Shown here piece after piece: positions 1 through 16,576 of a stretch of DNA of 64,000 nucleotides (position 1 is the stretch's first letter; each line of letters begins with the position of its first letter). The notes beneath the pieces are model-generated. The model was not told the DNA's origin and did no database searches. It was given only the letters and a program-made list of their open reading frames with translations. Both the position numbers and the translations under genes were made by a program. Source of the stretch: Sacculina carcini (taxonomy: Eukaryota; Arthropoda; Thecostraca; Sacculinidae). The stretch spans positions 3,838,249 to 3,902,248 of the forward strand of contig OU696586.1 of NCBI GenBank assembly GCA_916048095.2, read 5' to 3'.

Positions 1-82
1 ATAAATTTACTTGCTAAATACAGCATTTAATTAAATATTTTCCGCAAAATACGCCCGAAATGTAAGTGATATACGTTGGCAG

Positions 83-5946
<5,864 letters not shown>

Positions 5947-6315
5947 CTAGTGTTGCCCGTGTTACTTGCCTGTTAGTGCCGCTGATCTGTTAGTGCGGCT
6001 AGATGAGATAGATGAGGTCATACTGCCGGAGGAAACATCGATTTCTCTCTTACTGTGTTCACCGTTCAGTCACAATCAGTTTAGCATGATATTCACGTGA
6101 GCCAATGCAAATATTGCCAATCACTCTCAAATAGACTGTTACCGACGTTCACTGTTGTTGAATTGCAATAGACGTGTTGTGTGTCGATTGACCGCGCATC
6201 TGCCGAGTCTCGGTGTATCCTCGTACGTGACAATATACACAACACCGACTGAAACGCGACTTTCTGTTTGTCCGCCAATCTCCGCGTGTAAATTCAGAAT
6301 ATATACCGCTATTAC
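5947..6315. other. ATP1A 3' flank, no gene seen
   Basis: Presumed 3' UTR and flank after the ATP1A stop. I see no clear AATAAA before the hAT element begins at 6316 and no other coding signal. Confidence 0.5.
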
Positions 6316-7858
6316 TAAAGACCCGATGCTCAGGCACAATGTCATAAATGCCTATAATTGACTATTTTAGGGTTTCTTCCAGATAGATGCCTTTTTGCTA
6401 ATACGTCAAAAAAAACATTATAATTCGCCTATTATATAGAAAAAAATCACATAAATTGATATCGAAGGCTTTCAAGTAAATGAGTTTACAGATAGATGTA
6501 TACAGATGTGATACAGCTAGGCTTGATTTCGCATTCACATGACTGAGACAGGGTTACATAGACATATATTGGCTATTCTGCATTGACGTTCATCTCCGGT
6601 ACGCTTCTCGGATGTCTCTAGGCGGGTTTTTATGTTTGATCGCACTCAGAGAACAGTTAACGTAACTGCTGAGTGGAAAACTGGATCATGTGACGACAGA
6701 GACAGTTTTGTGTGTATAGCAATGCACTATCAATGAGTTCCTGTGGGCATTGTTGCTGAATTCGATATTATCACATGTGTGTGAACATACACATTCAGTA
6801 CAGAGTGGCGTCTAGTTCTTCATGTCAGAGGGGTGCTTGTTTAAGTATAATCCACAGCCCGACCCAAAGCCGTAGCAACCGCCCCCCGTACCCCCCGGCC
6901 GGGGGGCCCCCGAGTGTTGAGGGACCCCGTTGCTTCACGTATGACATTAAAATTTATCATATTATGTATAGCATTTACCTTTTTGCTCAGATGTTTTCAC
7001 CTGAGCTTGTATTATGTGATTATGTATAATAAATAAATTCATTATTTGATGGTATATTTATAATGGGGGCCCCAAGTGTTGCCTTCGGGGGGCCCAAGTG
7101 TTGCCTTCGGGGGGGGGGGGGGCTCATAAGTCCTCGCAACGGCTCTGGCCCGACCAACCAGTGATGGTTGTCTGTGTGAGCTTTGTATTTGAATGTCTGT
7201 GTCTGTATCTGTAAGGTTTGTATATTAGCGGAGCTAGTGTGAACGAACGGGCTAGAAGAATGTTCAGCATCTGTCAAAATGATTAATTTCCTCCAATCAA
7301 ATCAATGCAACAGGACTTCGTGTATATGAACGCACACATTTTAATATTACCCCACGTGATTTGATAAATAGCAGAAAAGAAATGATTGGAGGCCACATTT
7401 ACAGAGTTGTAGTCCACTATATACAGCATAAATCCAGTTCCTGGTGAAAATGGGCTTGATGCATAGGCGAATCTCAGAAGCGCACTCGAGGGAAATTAAG
7501 ATTTTGTGCCGCTAAAAATTCCACGGTTATTGATGGGACAACCTTGGCTCTGTGTCATATTCAGGTGCAACTATTCTTCCACACTTCAAATATGCTGCAA
7601 TCACGTTTGTAGACGTTGACTCTTTTAACTCTTCAAGTATCTGCTCCACGATCGTGGACACATTTGGACTTTTAGAAACATTTAAATCATGGTCAATATG
7701 TGTATAAACATTGGTTATTATGTGTTAGCAACGCAATGGATCAATAACAATGTTTGTCTCAGTTTTAATAAATGCCTATATTTGCCTATTTTGCTGTTTT
7801 ATCGTGCCTTTTTGCCTGCCTATTTTGCCGTTTATAGTGCCTGAACATCCGGTCTTTA
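6316..7858. mobile_element. Non-autonomous hAT-type element (TAAAGACC ends) with nested MITE
   Basis: The left end taaagacccgatgctcaggc and the right end, read inverted as taaagaccggatgttcaggc, form terminal inverted repeats. The flanks gctattac (6308-6315) and gctatcac (7859-7866) are an 8-bp target duplication with one mismatch, the size made by hAT transposases. Just inside both ends there is GCCTATTTTGCC-type sequence. No transposase ORF is present. A second element (6865-7147) is inserted within it. Confidence 0.75.
6865..7147 (-). mobile_element. CAGAGCCGT-family MITE, copy nested in the hAT element
   Basis: Ends caaagccgtagc and, read inverted, cagagccgttgc, flanked by a perfect 8-bp duplication gcccgacc at 6857-6864 and 7148-7155. 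It shares its GC-rich core with 43339-43531 but has an internally repeated ggcccaagtgttgccttc segment and a long G run. The 8-bp duplication and CA start suggest hAT mobilisation. Confidence 0.8.
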
Positions 7859-7866
7859 GCTATCAC

Positions 7867-8382
7867 TATATGAGCGCACTGTAACTACACGAATATAGCA
7901 ACATTTTCAAACAAACAATTCAACTCCAGTTATATTCATAGAATATTCAGCTGTAGAAATTTCATTTACATTTGAATAATCATCATATTTCACTGGCGCA
8001 GCGACAATGGACGTTTTTAAACTATTATTCACCAACAATTAAGGAGACTATTACATAAACACACAACAAAACGACGCTCAAAAGACTCGTCATAACACAC
8101 AGCGATCTATTAACAAAAAACAACACTAGAAAAACACACTTTGAAATAGCGTTAATTTTGCACTACATTGCCTAGTGGTGCGCCATCTGAACGGCAAATA
8201 ATGCAACTACATCAGCACTGACACAGACGCGACGGAATGTTGTCATTAGTCCAGCACACAGGTGTTTTACACACGCACACCTGCCCCATTACCTGCCTCC
8301 CCCAACACCAGATGAATTCGATCCAGAAACATAACAAAAACACACACACTTGTAAATATACGAATAGAATAGAGGAGTTGCC
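7867..8382. other. Intergenic, nothing recognised
   Basis: AT-rich sequence between the hAT element and the SRP14 stop codon. It must contain the SRP14 3' UTR, but no confident polyadenylation signal or other feature was identified. Confidence 0.4.
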
Positions 8383-8499
8383 TTATTGAGCTGCCCTCTT
8401 GGTTTTCGGCTTTTTCTGTCGCTTGAGTGCGTCCATACTGGACACCAGCAATTTGGCGTAGGCCTCGTGAAATCGCTCCACTTCGCTACTACGCACCTG

Positions 8500-8530
<31 letters not shown>

Positions 8531-10653
8531 TATTCAACATGTGTGTGTATGTATGTATACAGACTTCACTTGTAGGCAACCGAATTTATCCCGGAACACA
8601 TTTCTTCACCACTGGACGAAATCATAACTGCCAATAGAGACAGTCATGAGGATATTGTTTGAGGCTAGCACTGAGCTTTCGTACACTGTGAACCCTTGTG
8701 ACCGCACGGTGCACAGGTGCAACAAGCTAACCAGTCCATGATCTGTAGAGGAAAAGATGATTGCTGAAGAGGAAGAGCGATATGGAGAACTTCACTCACC
8801 ACCGTCGATATTTTCTTGTTTTTGCGCGTGGCACGCAGCAGGCACATGTACTGAGTTTCGCCGTCAGTGCTGGCGGCAACGGAGGCTGACGGCGAGGGAG
8901 ATCCGGCGCGAGGCGTCGGCCGGTCGCGTCCGTCGTCTATCAAACAGTCCGGCACGGCAAAATGCGTCGTAATGCGTCACAATGCGTCACAATGCGTCGT
9001 AATGCGTCACAATGTGTCGTAATGTGTCACAATGCGTCGTAATGAGTCACAATACATCGCAATGCGTCACAATACGTCACAATGCGTCGTAATGCGTCAC
9101 AATGCGTCGTAATGTGTCGTAATGCGTCACAATACATCACAATGCGTCACAATACGTCAAAATGCGTCGTAATGTGTCACAATACATCACAATGCGTCAT
9201 AATACGTCAAAATGCGTCGTAATGCGTCACAATGCATCACAATGCGTCGTAATATGTCAAAATGCGTCGTAATGTGTCACAATACATCACAATGCGTCAT
9301 AATACGTCAAAATGCGTCGTAATGCGTCACATTGCATCACAATGCGTCGTAATATGTCAAAATGCGTCGTAATGTGTCACAATACATCACAATGCGTCAC
9401 AATACGTCAAAATGCACCGTAATGTGTCACAATACATCACAATGTGTCATAATACGTCAAAATGCGCCGTAATGTGTCACAATACATCACAATGCGTCAT
9501 AATACGTCGTAATGTGTCACAATACATCACAATGCGTCATAATACGTCAAAATGCGTCGTAATGTGTCACAATACATCACAATGCTTGACAGAGCAACAA
9601 CGCACCAGCAAAAAGCGTAAACCTAACGCCCAATACGCTAGAACTCCAAAGTGTCACCATTTGGGTCAGTGTTTATCAACGTTTTCATTGCCATGGCTGC
9701 CTTCAACATGATGCAAATCCTTGTGGCCCCCTAGAAGTCCTTGTGGCCTCATATACACACATGTAACGTCACCACGCGCCTTCTCCAGAGTATTAAATTG
9801 CTTCAACATATATTGTTTTGCGGCACGTGAGAAAACATGGTGACCCCCATCTTTTAAATTTGATGTAATTGTCCCTCAAAAGAAGCTCATAGCCCTCAAG
9901 GGGGTCATATGGTCCACATTGAGAAACACCAATCTAAGTGGTAAATGAACACCAGAAACAACTCCGCTACCAACTCAACAGCTGAAAGTTCTCCACTGTC
10001 AGACATGCACACAATGAGACACTTTTGAGAAAGCAGCAGTGCCTGGCTCAACAATCAGAATCACATGAGATATCTTGATAATTCAGCACAGTCCACACAA
10101 GAAAACAGTGCAATAAGAGAGAGAGAGAGAGAGTGAGAGAGTGAGAGACAGACAGAAAAGCACGTACAACGTTTGACAGTCATGCAGACTGGGCCTTTCG
10201 ATCTGCCGTCGTAAAACATGAGCGTGAGCGACGTCAAAAACTGCCAAAACACACACAGCGCTGTATTAGACAAGTGAGGTGCGAAAAAAGACTTTCAGCG
10301 AGTGCTATCGACAATATAACAAAAAATACGACGATAAATTTGGAAATCCGCCTATGTAGTTTGTTCATATTTCAAATGGGTTATGGAAAAAATCAGAAAA
10401 AAACAATACAACCTCGAGTTAATAATTACCCATATACGCCAGGCCGATATACGAAAACGCAATACTCGACGTATAACAGCATGTTGGAGCATTCACCGTC
10501 TAGGCTTATATGGTATAATCAGCAATACCACTGGTGTTAATACGTGGATAATACGTCGGCCACACTATGATTGTGCGTAAAGTGAATGCAAGAACACGGT
10601 CAAACGGCCGTACAGCACGTGACTGGTCGCACCTCGTCATTGCTGAGCAGCAT
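8383..10653 (-). CDS. SRP14: Signal recognition particle 14 kDa protein, four exons
   Basis: SRP14 pairs with SRP9 on the Alu domain of SRP RNA and slows translation elongation in the cytosol. Minus-strand exons: 10653-10633 (only seven codons, MLLSNDE), 10240-10168, 8936-8800 and 8496-8383 (TAA). The joins give FLTSLTLMF, then VKR joined to YDGRDRPTPRAG, CLLRAT, KKISTV joined to VRSSEVERF, and AKLLVSSMDALKRQKKPKTK, which align end to end with animal SRP14. The product is 114 aa, shorter than human because it lacks the Ala-rich tail. All junctions are GT-AG and phase-consistent. Intron 2 holds the minisatellite at about 8960-9593, and the last intron is a (GT)n run abutting the acceptor. Exon 1 is assigned by homology and splice phase because it is so short. 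Confidence 0.9.
8960..9593. repeat. 10-bp minisatellite (AATGCGTCAC type) with higher-order pattern
   Basis: About 63 tandem 10-mers of the form aatRYRTCNN: aatgcgtcac, aatgcgtcgt, aatacatcac, aatgcgtcat, aatacgtcaa. The right half shows a recurring 50-bp five-mer block (gtgtcac, acatcac, gcgtcat, acgtcaa, gcgtcgt). It lies entirely in SRP14 intron 2. Confidence 0.97.
9667..9931. mobile_element. Possible Charlie-type hAT MITE
   Basis: Ends cagtgtttatcaacg and, read inverted, tggtgtttctcaatg resemble the CAGTGGTTCTCAA ends of hAT-Charlie elements. The flanking 8-mers atttgggt and atctaagt agree at only 5 of 8 positions, so this is an old or doubtful copy in SRP14 intron 2. Confidence 0.4.
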
Positions 10654-11811
10654 AGTGGGCTCCGATAGCAGCCAGCACTAAACTTCAAGCCCGCGGACGC
10701 TGCCAGTCGACGTACAACAGTGACCAATCAATTTGCGTGTACTTGACACTGAAAATCACGTACACTTGACACTGACAGCGGAGTGCAGCAGACCAGACAC
10801 CAGAAGATCACAGACCAATGGCAAAACACCGGCCTGCAATGACAAAATCAACGCAGTCATAGGCGCGTGCAAACATATTAAGCTATAAAAGTCACCAGTA
10901 ATTATTTGCTGCTATTGGTATTTTAACCGTCGTCCGCTCCGTTATATATCATCAAATCAATTATATTCTACTAAAACTCAAAATTATATTTTAAACGGAT
11001 AAAAAACAACCTTAATAACCAAGACTAAAGACATCCCGTGAGTGACGTGTTAAAATCTGTGGACCGACGTCAAAGTTGACGAAAAACCAGTTCATCGCGT
11101 CCTATAACAAAGTACATTGAATACGTTTATCATAATGCGAAACCCACAAAGCAAAAATTTTAATAATAAAGCTTATACACAAACACTCACAAGTGACATC
11201 AAAACCGCATGTACTGTGATAGCGCATAAATCAAATACGTGCATCAGAATCGTCACGGCTTGCCACATAAACAATGTTGTCACTAAATATTTTTCTGTGG
11301 CCTGTGTATTGTATAATCTGTAGAATTTATTATGTTTCACTTACTCATTCGCTTTTCATTCAAAAAGTTGAGTTATTAATGACCTTGAATTTTGCCCAGC
11401 ATTAAATATTATTTCCAAGGTAAAGAATCATTCATGCGAACAACAAACAGAAACAGCCATGCAACGCAATTATAAACTATGTGCCAATGAGAAATTCTGA
11501 CGCTTTACTCGCCAAATTGTAATACTTGAAGAACTTCATTCACATGTATTTTCACTTATGAGTTCCAGTGCACAACTAACATACACGAGTAGCCATTGTC
11601 AAAAATCGCCACGAAAATGACACGAGTTAACATTTACACAATTGTAAACATAAGCAACTATAGGTATATCAATAATTAATTTCCAAATTATGAGCGTGAG
11701 AATTTTGATTGATTTACGCCGATTGTTTATGCGTGTATGACATTTATACAAGGAACATTATCGCATGTTCCAGTGGGTTGAACCTTTAATAGCATGCCTT
11801 TTAATTAGTGA
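10654..11811. other. Intergenic, SRP14 promoter side
   Basis: Holds the 5' flank of SRP14 on its left edge and AT-rich DNA beyond. Short ORFs here have no recognisable similarity. Nothing else was seen. Confidence 0.45.
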
Positions 11812-12807
11812 TTAAGTATTTTTCCCCAGTAGAGTTTCCAGAAGTGAAACTCTGGGAAAACGTTTTCTTGAGGATCTATTTGAAACAGATGGTGTTTTCA
11901 CAGACTCATTGCTCGTTGACACCTTGCTGGAATTACTCATCATTATTCCGTTCAATTCTTTGTTTGTTGCGGATGGGCGGGAACGATATTGTTTCCATGA
12001 TAATAAATGCATTGGCGATAATTTATCGTCCATATTTCCTCGGTTTTCGTCGGTTTTCTTCCGTTCTTTTATAGGTGGAACATTAAATTTAAGTTCTTGA
12101 GGCTCATCTCTACAGTCCTCCCTCCTGTCCGGAAGAATTCCTCGCAAAAACGCATCATGAACGTGCTGGGTGTATCGCGAAATATGACACGGGTTATTGT
12201 GAATTATCATTGGTTTTGAGACGGCATTGATATTTTGACTGCTGCGAATTCTGTACTTTACGTAAGACCGAATCGAAACACTTTCAACTCCATGCACCAA
12301 TTCAACCATAGCGCCTTGGTTTTTCAACTCATCTGAAGCAGTTTCACTCAACATGCACGCATGACTGTCGATAGAATGCGCAGGATTGTCAACGTCGGAT
12401 TGAAATGCCAGAGATAGGCTGTTCTCAACGATCGGTGTTTGTGGTGGCGAATCATCGTCGACGTCCAGCAAGGGCAGTAACTGGAGTTTGGCAGCTCTAC
12501 GAGGCGCAGTGTGCACAAACAGCGCGCCAGATGTCCAGCCACAGGGCGAGGCGGTCTCTTGTCTCCACCAAGAATCAGTCGGCAACAGTTCCACCACTCG
12601 ACTGCTGCTTGACAACTGCAGACCGTCCGTCAACGTGCTGTCGCCGTCCGTCAGCCAGTTCTCGCCGGACAGGCCGCCGTCGCCGGCATCTTCCACTTGC
12701 TGGTGCTGTTGGGGCCAGGGATCATAGGAGTCGAGCAGTCTGAGAACATCTCGCTGATGCTGCAGAAGAAGCCGCCGCCTCTTAGCTTGCTTCTTCCAGG
12801 GCAGCAT
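11812..12807 (-). CDS. Unrecognised 331-aa hydrophilic protein
   Basis: An uninterrupted 996-nt ORF from ATG. I do not recognise a family. The start has a basic cluster (KKQAKRRRLL) that could be a nuclear localisation signal. It is followed by a Gln/Asp-rich helix-like stretch (QHQRDVLRLLDSYDPW), a Ser-rich acidic middle, and a basic Ser-rich end finishing RFPRVSLLETLLGKN. No signal peptide or membrane segment is visible, and the composition suggests much disorder. It could be a single-exon gene or the large exon of a spliced gene. The reading frame is longer than expected by chance in this AT-rich region, and the shadow frames opposite it are shorter. No function is proposed. Confidence 0.55.
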   Translation of the reverse strand: MLPWKKQAKRRRLLLQHQRDVLRLLDSYDPWPQQHQQVEDAGDGGLSGENWLTDGDSTLTDGLQLSSSSRVVELLPTDSWWRQETASPCGWTSGALFVHTAPRRAAKLQLLPLLDVDDDSPPQTPIVENSLSLAFQSDVDNPAHSIDSHACMLSETASDELKNQGAMVELVHGVESVSIRSYVKYRIRSSQNINAVSKPMIIHNNPCHISRYTQHVHDAFLRGILPDRREDCRDEPQELKFNVPPIKERKKTDENRGNMDDKLSPMHLLSWKQYRSRPSATNKELNGIMMSNSSKVSTSNESVKTPSVSNRSSRKRFPRVSLLETLLGKNT

Positions 12808-13958
12808 AGTACACCGCCTCCTAACAGTTTCACTATTAAACTTTCTGTTTTAGCCGTCTTAACAAGACAAAACACGCTCATAAAATACACGGCAAACCTT
12901 ATCCAAATCGAAAACATATTACGAGCTGTTTCAGAGCCACAGATCGGTTAATGAAGAAAATAAAGTGTACTTCCTATTTACTTACTAGGATATTTGACAC
13001 CAAAGCTAAGCTAAGGAAAGCTTTGAATTTTGTTAAGCTAATCTAAGCAAAGATGATTAAGCTATCGCTGAATCAGGCAGCTGTTTAACGTGGATGTGAG
13101 CGTGTCTGCAAGAATTCACCTGTTGGATCGAGTATCCACCTGTTGCTGAGTGTGATGCGCACTGGCTTAGCAACGGATCGATCGCGAAACTACGCTGAGA
13201 CTCGTTGGAAACAAGCCACAGTACGAGACGCCAAACACACACACGCATACATACACACAAGCGCATGTGTGTGCCTGTGTGCTTATCATTTGGTTGCGAG
13301 GGTAAGATTTAGCCAAATATAAGACGGAAATCATTATATTGGCGTGGATAACGTAAGAAAACGTAAGAAATAATTTAATATAAATTCATTTTTCATTGTC
13401 AATTTTTGTACATGGCCATTGCGTTTTAGACAAGTTGCACGCCGAATCAGAAAAGCAAAAGAGAAAGAGAAGAAAGGAGGGAGGCTACAAATCAGTCCAT
13501 TTCAGCATGGTTGATTTTCAAATTCCCCACTGCGCATTCGTCATACTCAATGGAAATGAAACAAAGCAAAAGGTATTATATTGCAGCGAAAGTACGTAGA
13601 AAAAGTCACGTCACACATTGAAATTATTGAAAGAAAAGATCAAGCACGAATCAACCCTGTCATTTCTTCATTCAACTGGATACAATCTCACGTACCAAAG
13701 CAAACACAGACCACAACCAAAACACTTGCGTTAGAAAAACACAGCACAAACATCATCACGCAGGCACTTGGCGTATGAACATCACATACACACCAACACT
13801 GAACAACAGACTAGCGAATCACTCACACTGGTTAGAATGGACCTCCAATAAAGCTCAGCGCTGCAAGGAATACAAAACAGCCACACCCAAAAACGGCGAG
13901 AAATCAACAAACACTTATTGCCAAAAAACAATCAATGCTCTTCATCTCCGCTAACTGC
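12808..13958. other. Intergenic, nothing recognised
   Basis: Region between the unrecognised ORF and the GOT2 stop. It contains a short acaca tract near 13240-13270 and otherwise no coding or repeat structure that I can support. Confidence 0.4.
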
Positions 13959-15239
13959 CTATTTGCTGACTTGGTGAATGGCGTTGGCAAGATAACCGAC
14001 ATTGGACGAAGTCACTCCTGCCATGGAAATGCGACCATCCTTGGTCAGATAGACGCTGAAGTCCTTGGTCAGTCTGTCGACCTGGTCGGGCTTCATGCCC
14101 GTGTAGCAGAACATGCCGATCTGGTCGGTGATGTGTTGCCAATTGTGCTGGCTGCCCTCGCTAGCCAGACATTCGCGCAGCTTGGTGCGCATGCTGATGA
14201 TACGCTCGGCCATTCCGCGAACATCTCCCAGCCACTGTTGCCGCAGATCAGCCGTGTTCAGCACCTTGGCAACAATGCGCGCTCCGTGGAGAGGAGGGTT
14301 GGAGTACATTGGTCGGATGAGAATTTTGATCTGTGACAGCACGCGGGCAGCCTCATCACGTTTGCCGCAGACCAGCGAGAAGACGCCGGCCCGCTCGCCG
14401 TAGAGACCCATGTTCTTGGAGAACGATTGCGACAGAGCGATCCGATGTCCGTCGTTGAGGAACAAGCGCACAGCGAACGCGTCCTTCTCGGGATCGCCCG
14501 AGGCGAAGCCCTGATAGGCCATGTCGAAGAAAGGAAACAACTTTTTCTTGAGCATCAGCTGCGATAATTCTTGCCACTGCTCGGGCCGAGGATCAACTCC
14601 CGTGGGATTATGAGCACACGCGTGCAGCATGATCAACGAGTTTTCCGGCACGTGGGATATGTCGTTCAACATACCCTTGAAGTCGAGTCCACAGGTGCCG
14701 GAGTCGTAGTAGCGATACTGCTTCACATCCATGCCTGAGTGCTTGAATATTGGCAAATGATTGCCCCAGGTGGGAGTCGGAACCCAACACACCTTCGGAC
14801 CGATAAAGAATTTGGAAAAGAAAGCGGCTCCCACGCGCAGCGCTCCTGTTCCCGACAGAGTCTGAGTGGTCGCGTTCAGACCCTTGCTGGTCCACTGATT
14901 ATCGGTGCCGAGCGCCAGATCAACAGCTGACAAACAGAACTCGGGAATTCCGGTTATTCCGGCGTACTCTTTGTCCAGAAGAGCGTCGACCAACAGCTTC
15001 TCGGCCTTTTTCACGCTGGGCAGCACATACGGCTTGCCTTCGTCGCTGCGGTACGCTCCCACGCCCAAGTTGATCTTGTTGGGATTGGAGTCGCGCTTGT
15101 ATGCCTCGGTCACGCCAAGAATGGCGTCCGGAGGACCCATTTCGACACCGCTCCACCATGACACGGCACGCGAGCTCAATGGACGCGACAGTGAAGCGCG
15201 TGTTCGCAGGATGCGCGACCAAGTCATGCCGATCGACAT
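13959..15239 (-). CDS. GOT2: Aspartate aminotransferase, mitochondrial, intronless
   Basis: PLP enzyme that interconverts aspartate + 2-oxoglutarate with oxaloacetate + glutamate in the mitochondrial matrix, part of the malate-aspartate shuttle. The 426-aa ORF matches animal GOT2 along its whole length (about 430 aa usual). The N terminus, rich in Arg and Ser with no acid ([17 protein letters not shown]), is a matrix-targeting peptide cleaved near the conserved SWW..VEMGPPD. Visible active-site residues: Trp158 of PTWGNH, Asn211 of HNPTG, Asp239 and Tyr242 of FDMAYQGF, and the Schiff-base Lys275 in [14 protein letters not shown]. Animal GOT2 genes normally have many introns and neighbouring genes here do too, so a retrocopy is possible. 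There are no stops, frameshifts or clear poly(A) remnant, and it could also be the sole gene after intron loss. Confidence 0.95.
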   Translation of the reverse strand: MSIGMTWSRILRTRASLSRPLSSRAVSWWSGVEMGPPDAILGVTEAYKRDSNPNKINLGVGAYRSDEGKPYVLPSVKKAEKLLVDALLDKEYAGITGIPEFCLSAVDLALGTDNQWTSKGLNATTQTLSGTGALRVGAAFFSKFFIGPKVCWVPTPTWGNHLPIFKHSGMDVKQYRYYDSGTCGLDFKGMLNDISHVPENSLIMLHACAHNPTGVDPRPEQWQELSQLMLKKKLFPFFDMAYQGFASGDPEKDAFAVRLFLNDGHRIALSQSFSKNMGLYGERAGVFSLVCGKRDEAARVLSQIKILIRPMYSNPPLHGARIVAKVLNTADLRQQWLGDVRGMAERIISMRTKLRECLASEGSQHNWQHITDQIGMFCYTGMKPDQVDRLTKDFSVYLTKDGRISMAGVTSSNVGYLANAIHQVSK

Positions 15240-15529
15240 TGTCTAGGGCTGTTGCTGAAGTACAATACACAAGACAATTGGTTATACATTGGATAAAATC
15301 GAGCCCAACATTCATTAGCATAGCCAAAAAGTAGGTGAAAGGAATAAGAGACTCAGGAATTTGGATAACACAATATATCGAGGTGGGCCAAGGCAATATG
15401 GAATATCCTGATCACACCACAGATCAACATTCAACATATTGCTTATGATACAAAAACAATAAAATGTACCGAAAACATAATAAACAAAAACGAAGGTAAA
15501 CACGGCAAGAAATCCGAGTGGTAAAATAG
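15240..15529. promoter_or_regulatory. GOT2 5' flank
   Basis: About 290 bp between the GOT2 start codon and the 3' end of a LINE. Any promoter must lie here or reach into the LINE. No clear TATA box or other element was identified. Confidence 0.25.
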
Positions 15530-16576
15530 TCAATCAATCATTTATTTGTATAGCGCCCAACGAGGAACACAAGCGCAACAAACTACAACGAACATGGGAA
15601 ATGAAAAAGATTGAACATGAAAACACCGCACACACACACAAAAGAACATGCGGGCAACTATAAGAACCAACAACGATAGGAAGATACTATGAAAGAAGCC
15701 ACAAACTACAGAACCATATTAACAGAAAAATGCAAAAAAGGACAAGCGAGAAAAGAGCGAAGTTAAGTGAAGAGAATAGAAATAACTACAAAAAACAAGG
15801 AATCGCATCAAAACAAGTACAGTAAAAGGTCTAAATAGTGTACCACAACCAGGAAGAAAACAGATAACCATGTACAACATGAGCAAACAATAAAAACACC
15901 AAGGGTAAATACATCAAACTATAAGATTGACAGTGATAATTACAACGACAAGCATGCAACACGGAAGGATAAGAGGACAGGAGCAGAAGAGATCAAATAG
16001 AGGCGAATGCAGTTAGAGAGTGGGTAATTGGAGCAAATGAGAATACAAAAATATATCTACGCAAAGAAGAGGCAAACGAACGATAAGCAAGCGAAGAGGT
16101 GATGTGAGAGGGGAGAGAATTATAAAGACGGGGGACCGCAGAAGGAAAAAGATTTGGAGGACTAAGATTATTCATTGAGGGCACGGGGACAGGATAAAGG
16201 AACGGGATGTCGCCAAGAGGGATTTTCAGCGGGCGAAAGCAGTTCAGAAAGATAAACAGGTTGACAAGGATCATGCAATAACTTGTAAATTAAGCAACAT
16301 ACTTTGAATATATTTCTAGATATAATAGGGAGCCAACGAGATTCGAAAATAAAGGGAGAAGTATGGCGGTAGAAGGAAGGATGTAAAACAAAACGACAGA
16401 ATAGGTTGATAACACGAAGTTTTAAGGAGGATTTAGGACAGTTGAGGTAGAGTGAGCTGCAGTAATCCAGTCTTGAAAACATTAGAGTATGAACAAGCTT
16501 GATAGAGGAGGATCGATCTAGGTAGGGACGAATAGGATACAGAAAACGGAGAATAAGGTGGCAGGTGCGAGAAGTG

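Noticed and set aside
8960..9593. Possible CRISPR-like array
   Set aside because: Contiguous 10-bp units without spacers, inside an animal gene intron; it is a minisatellite.
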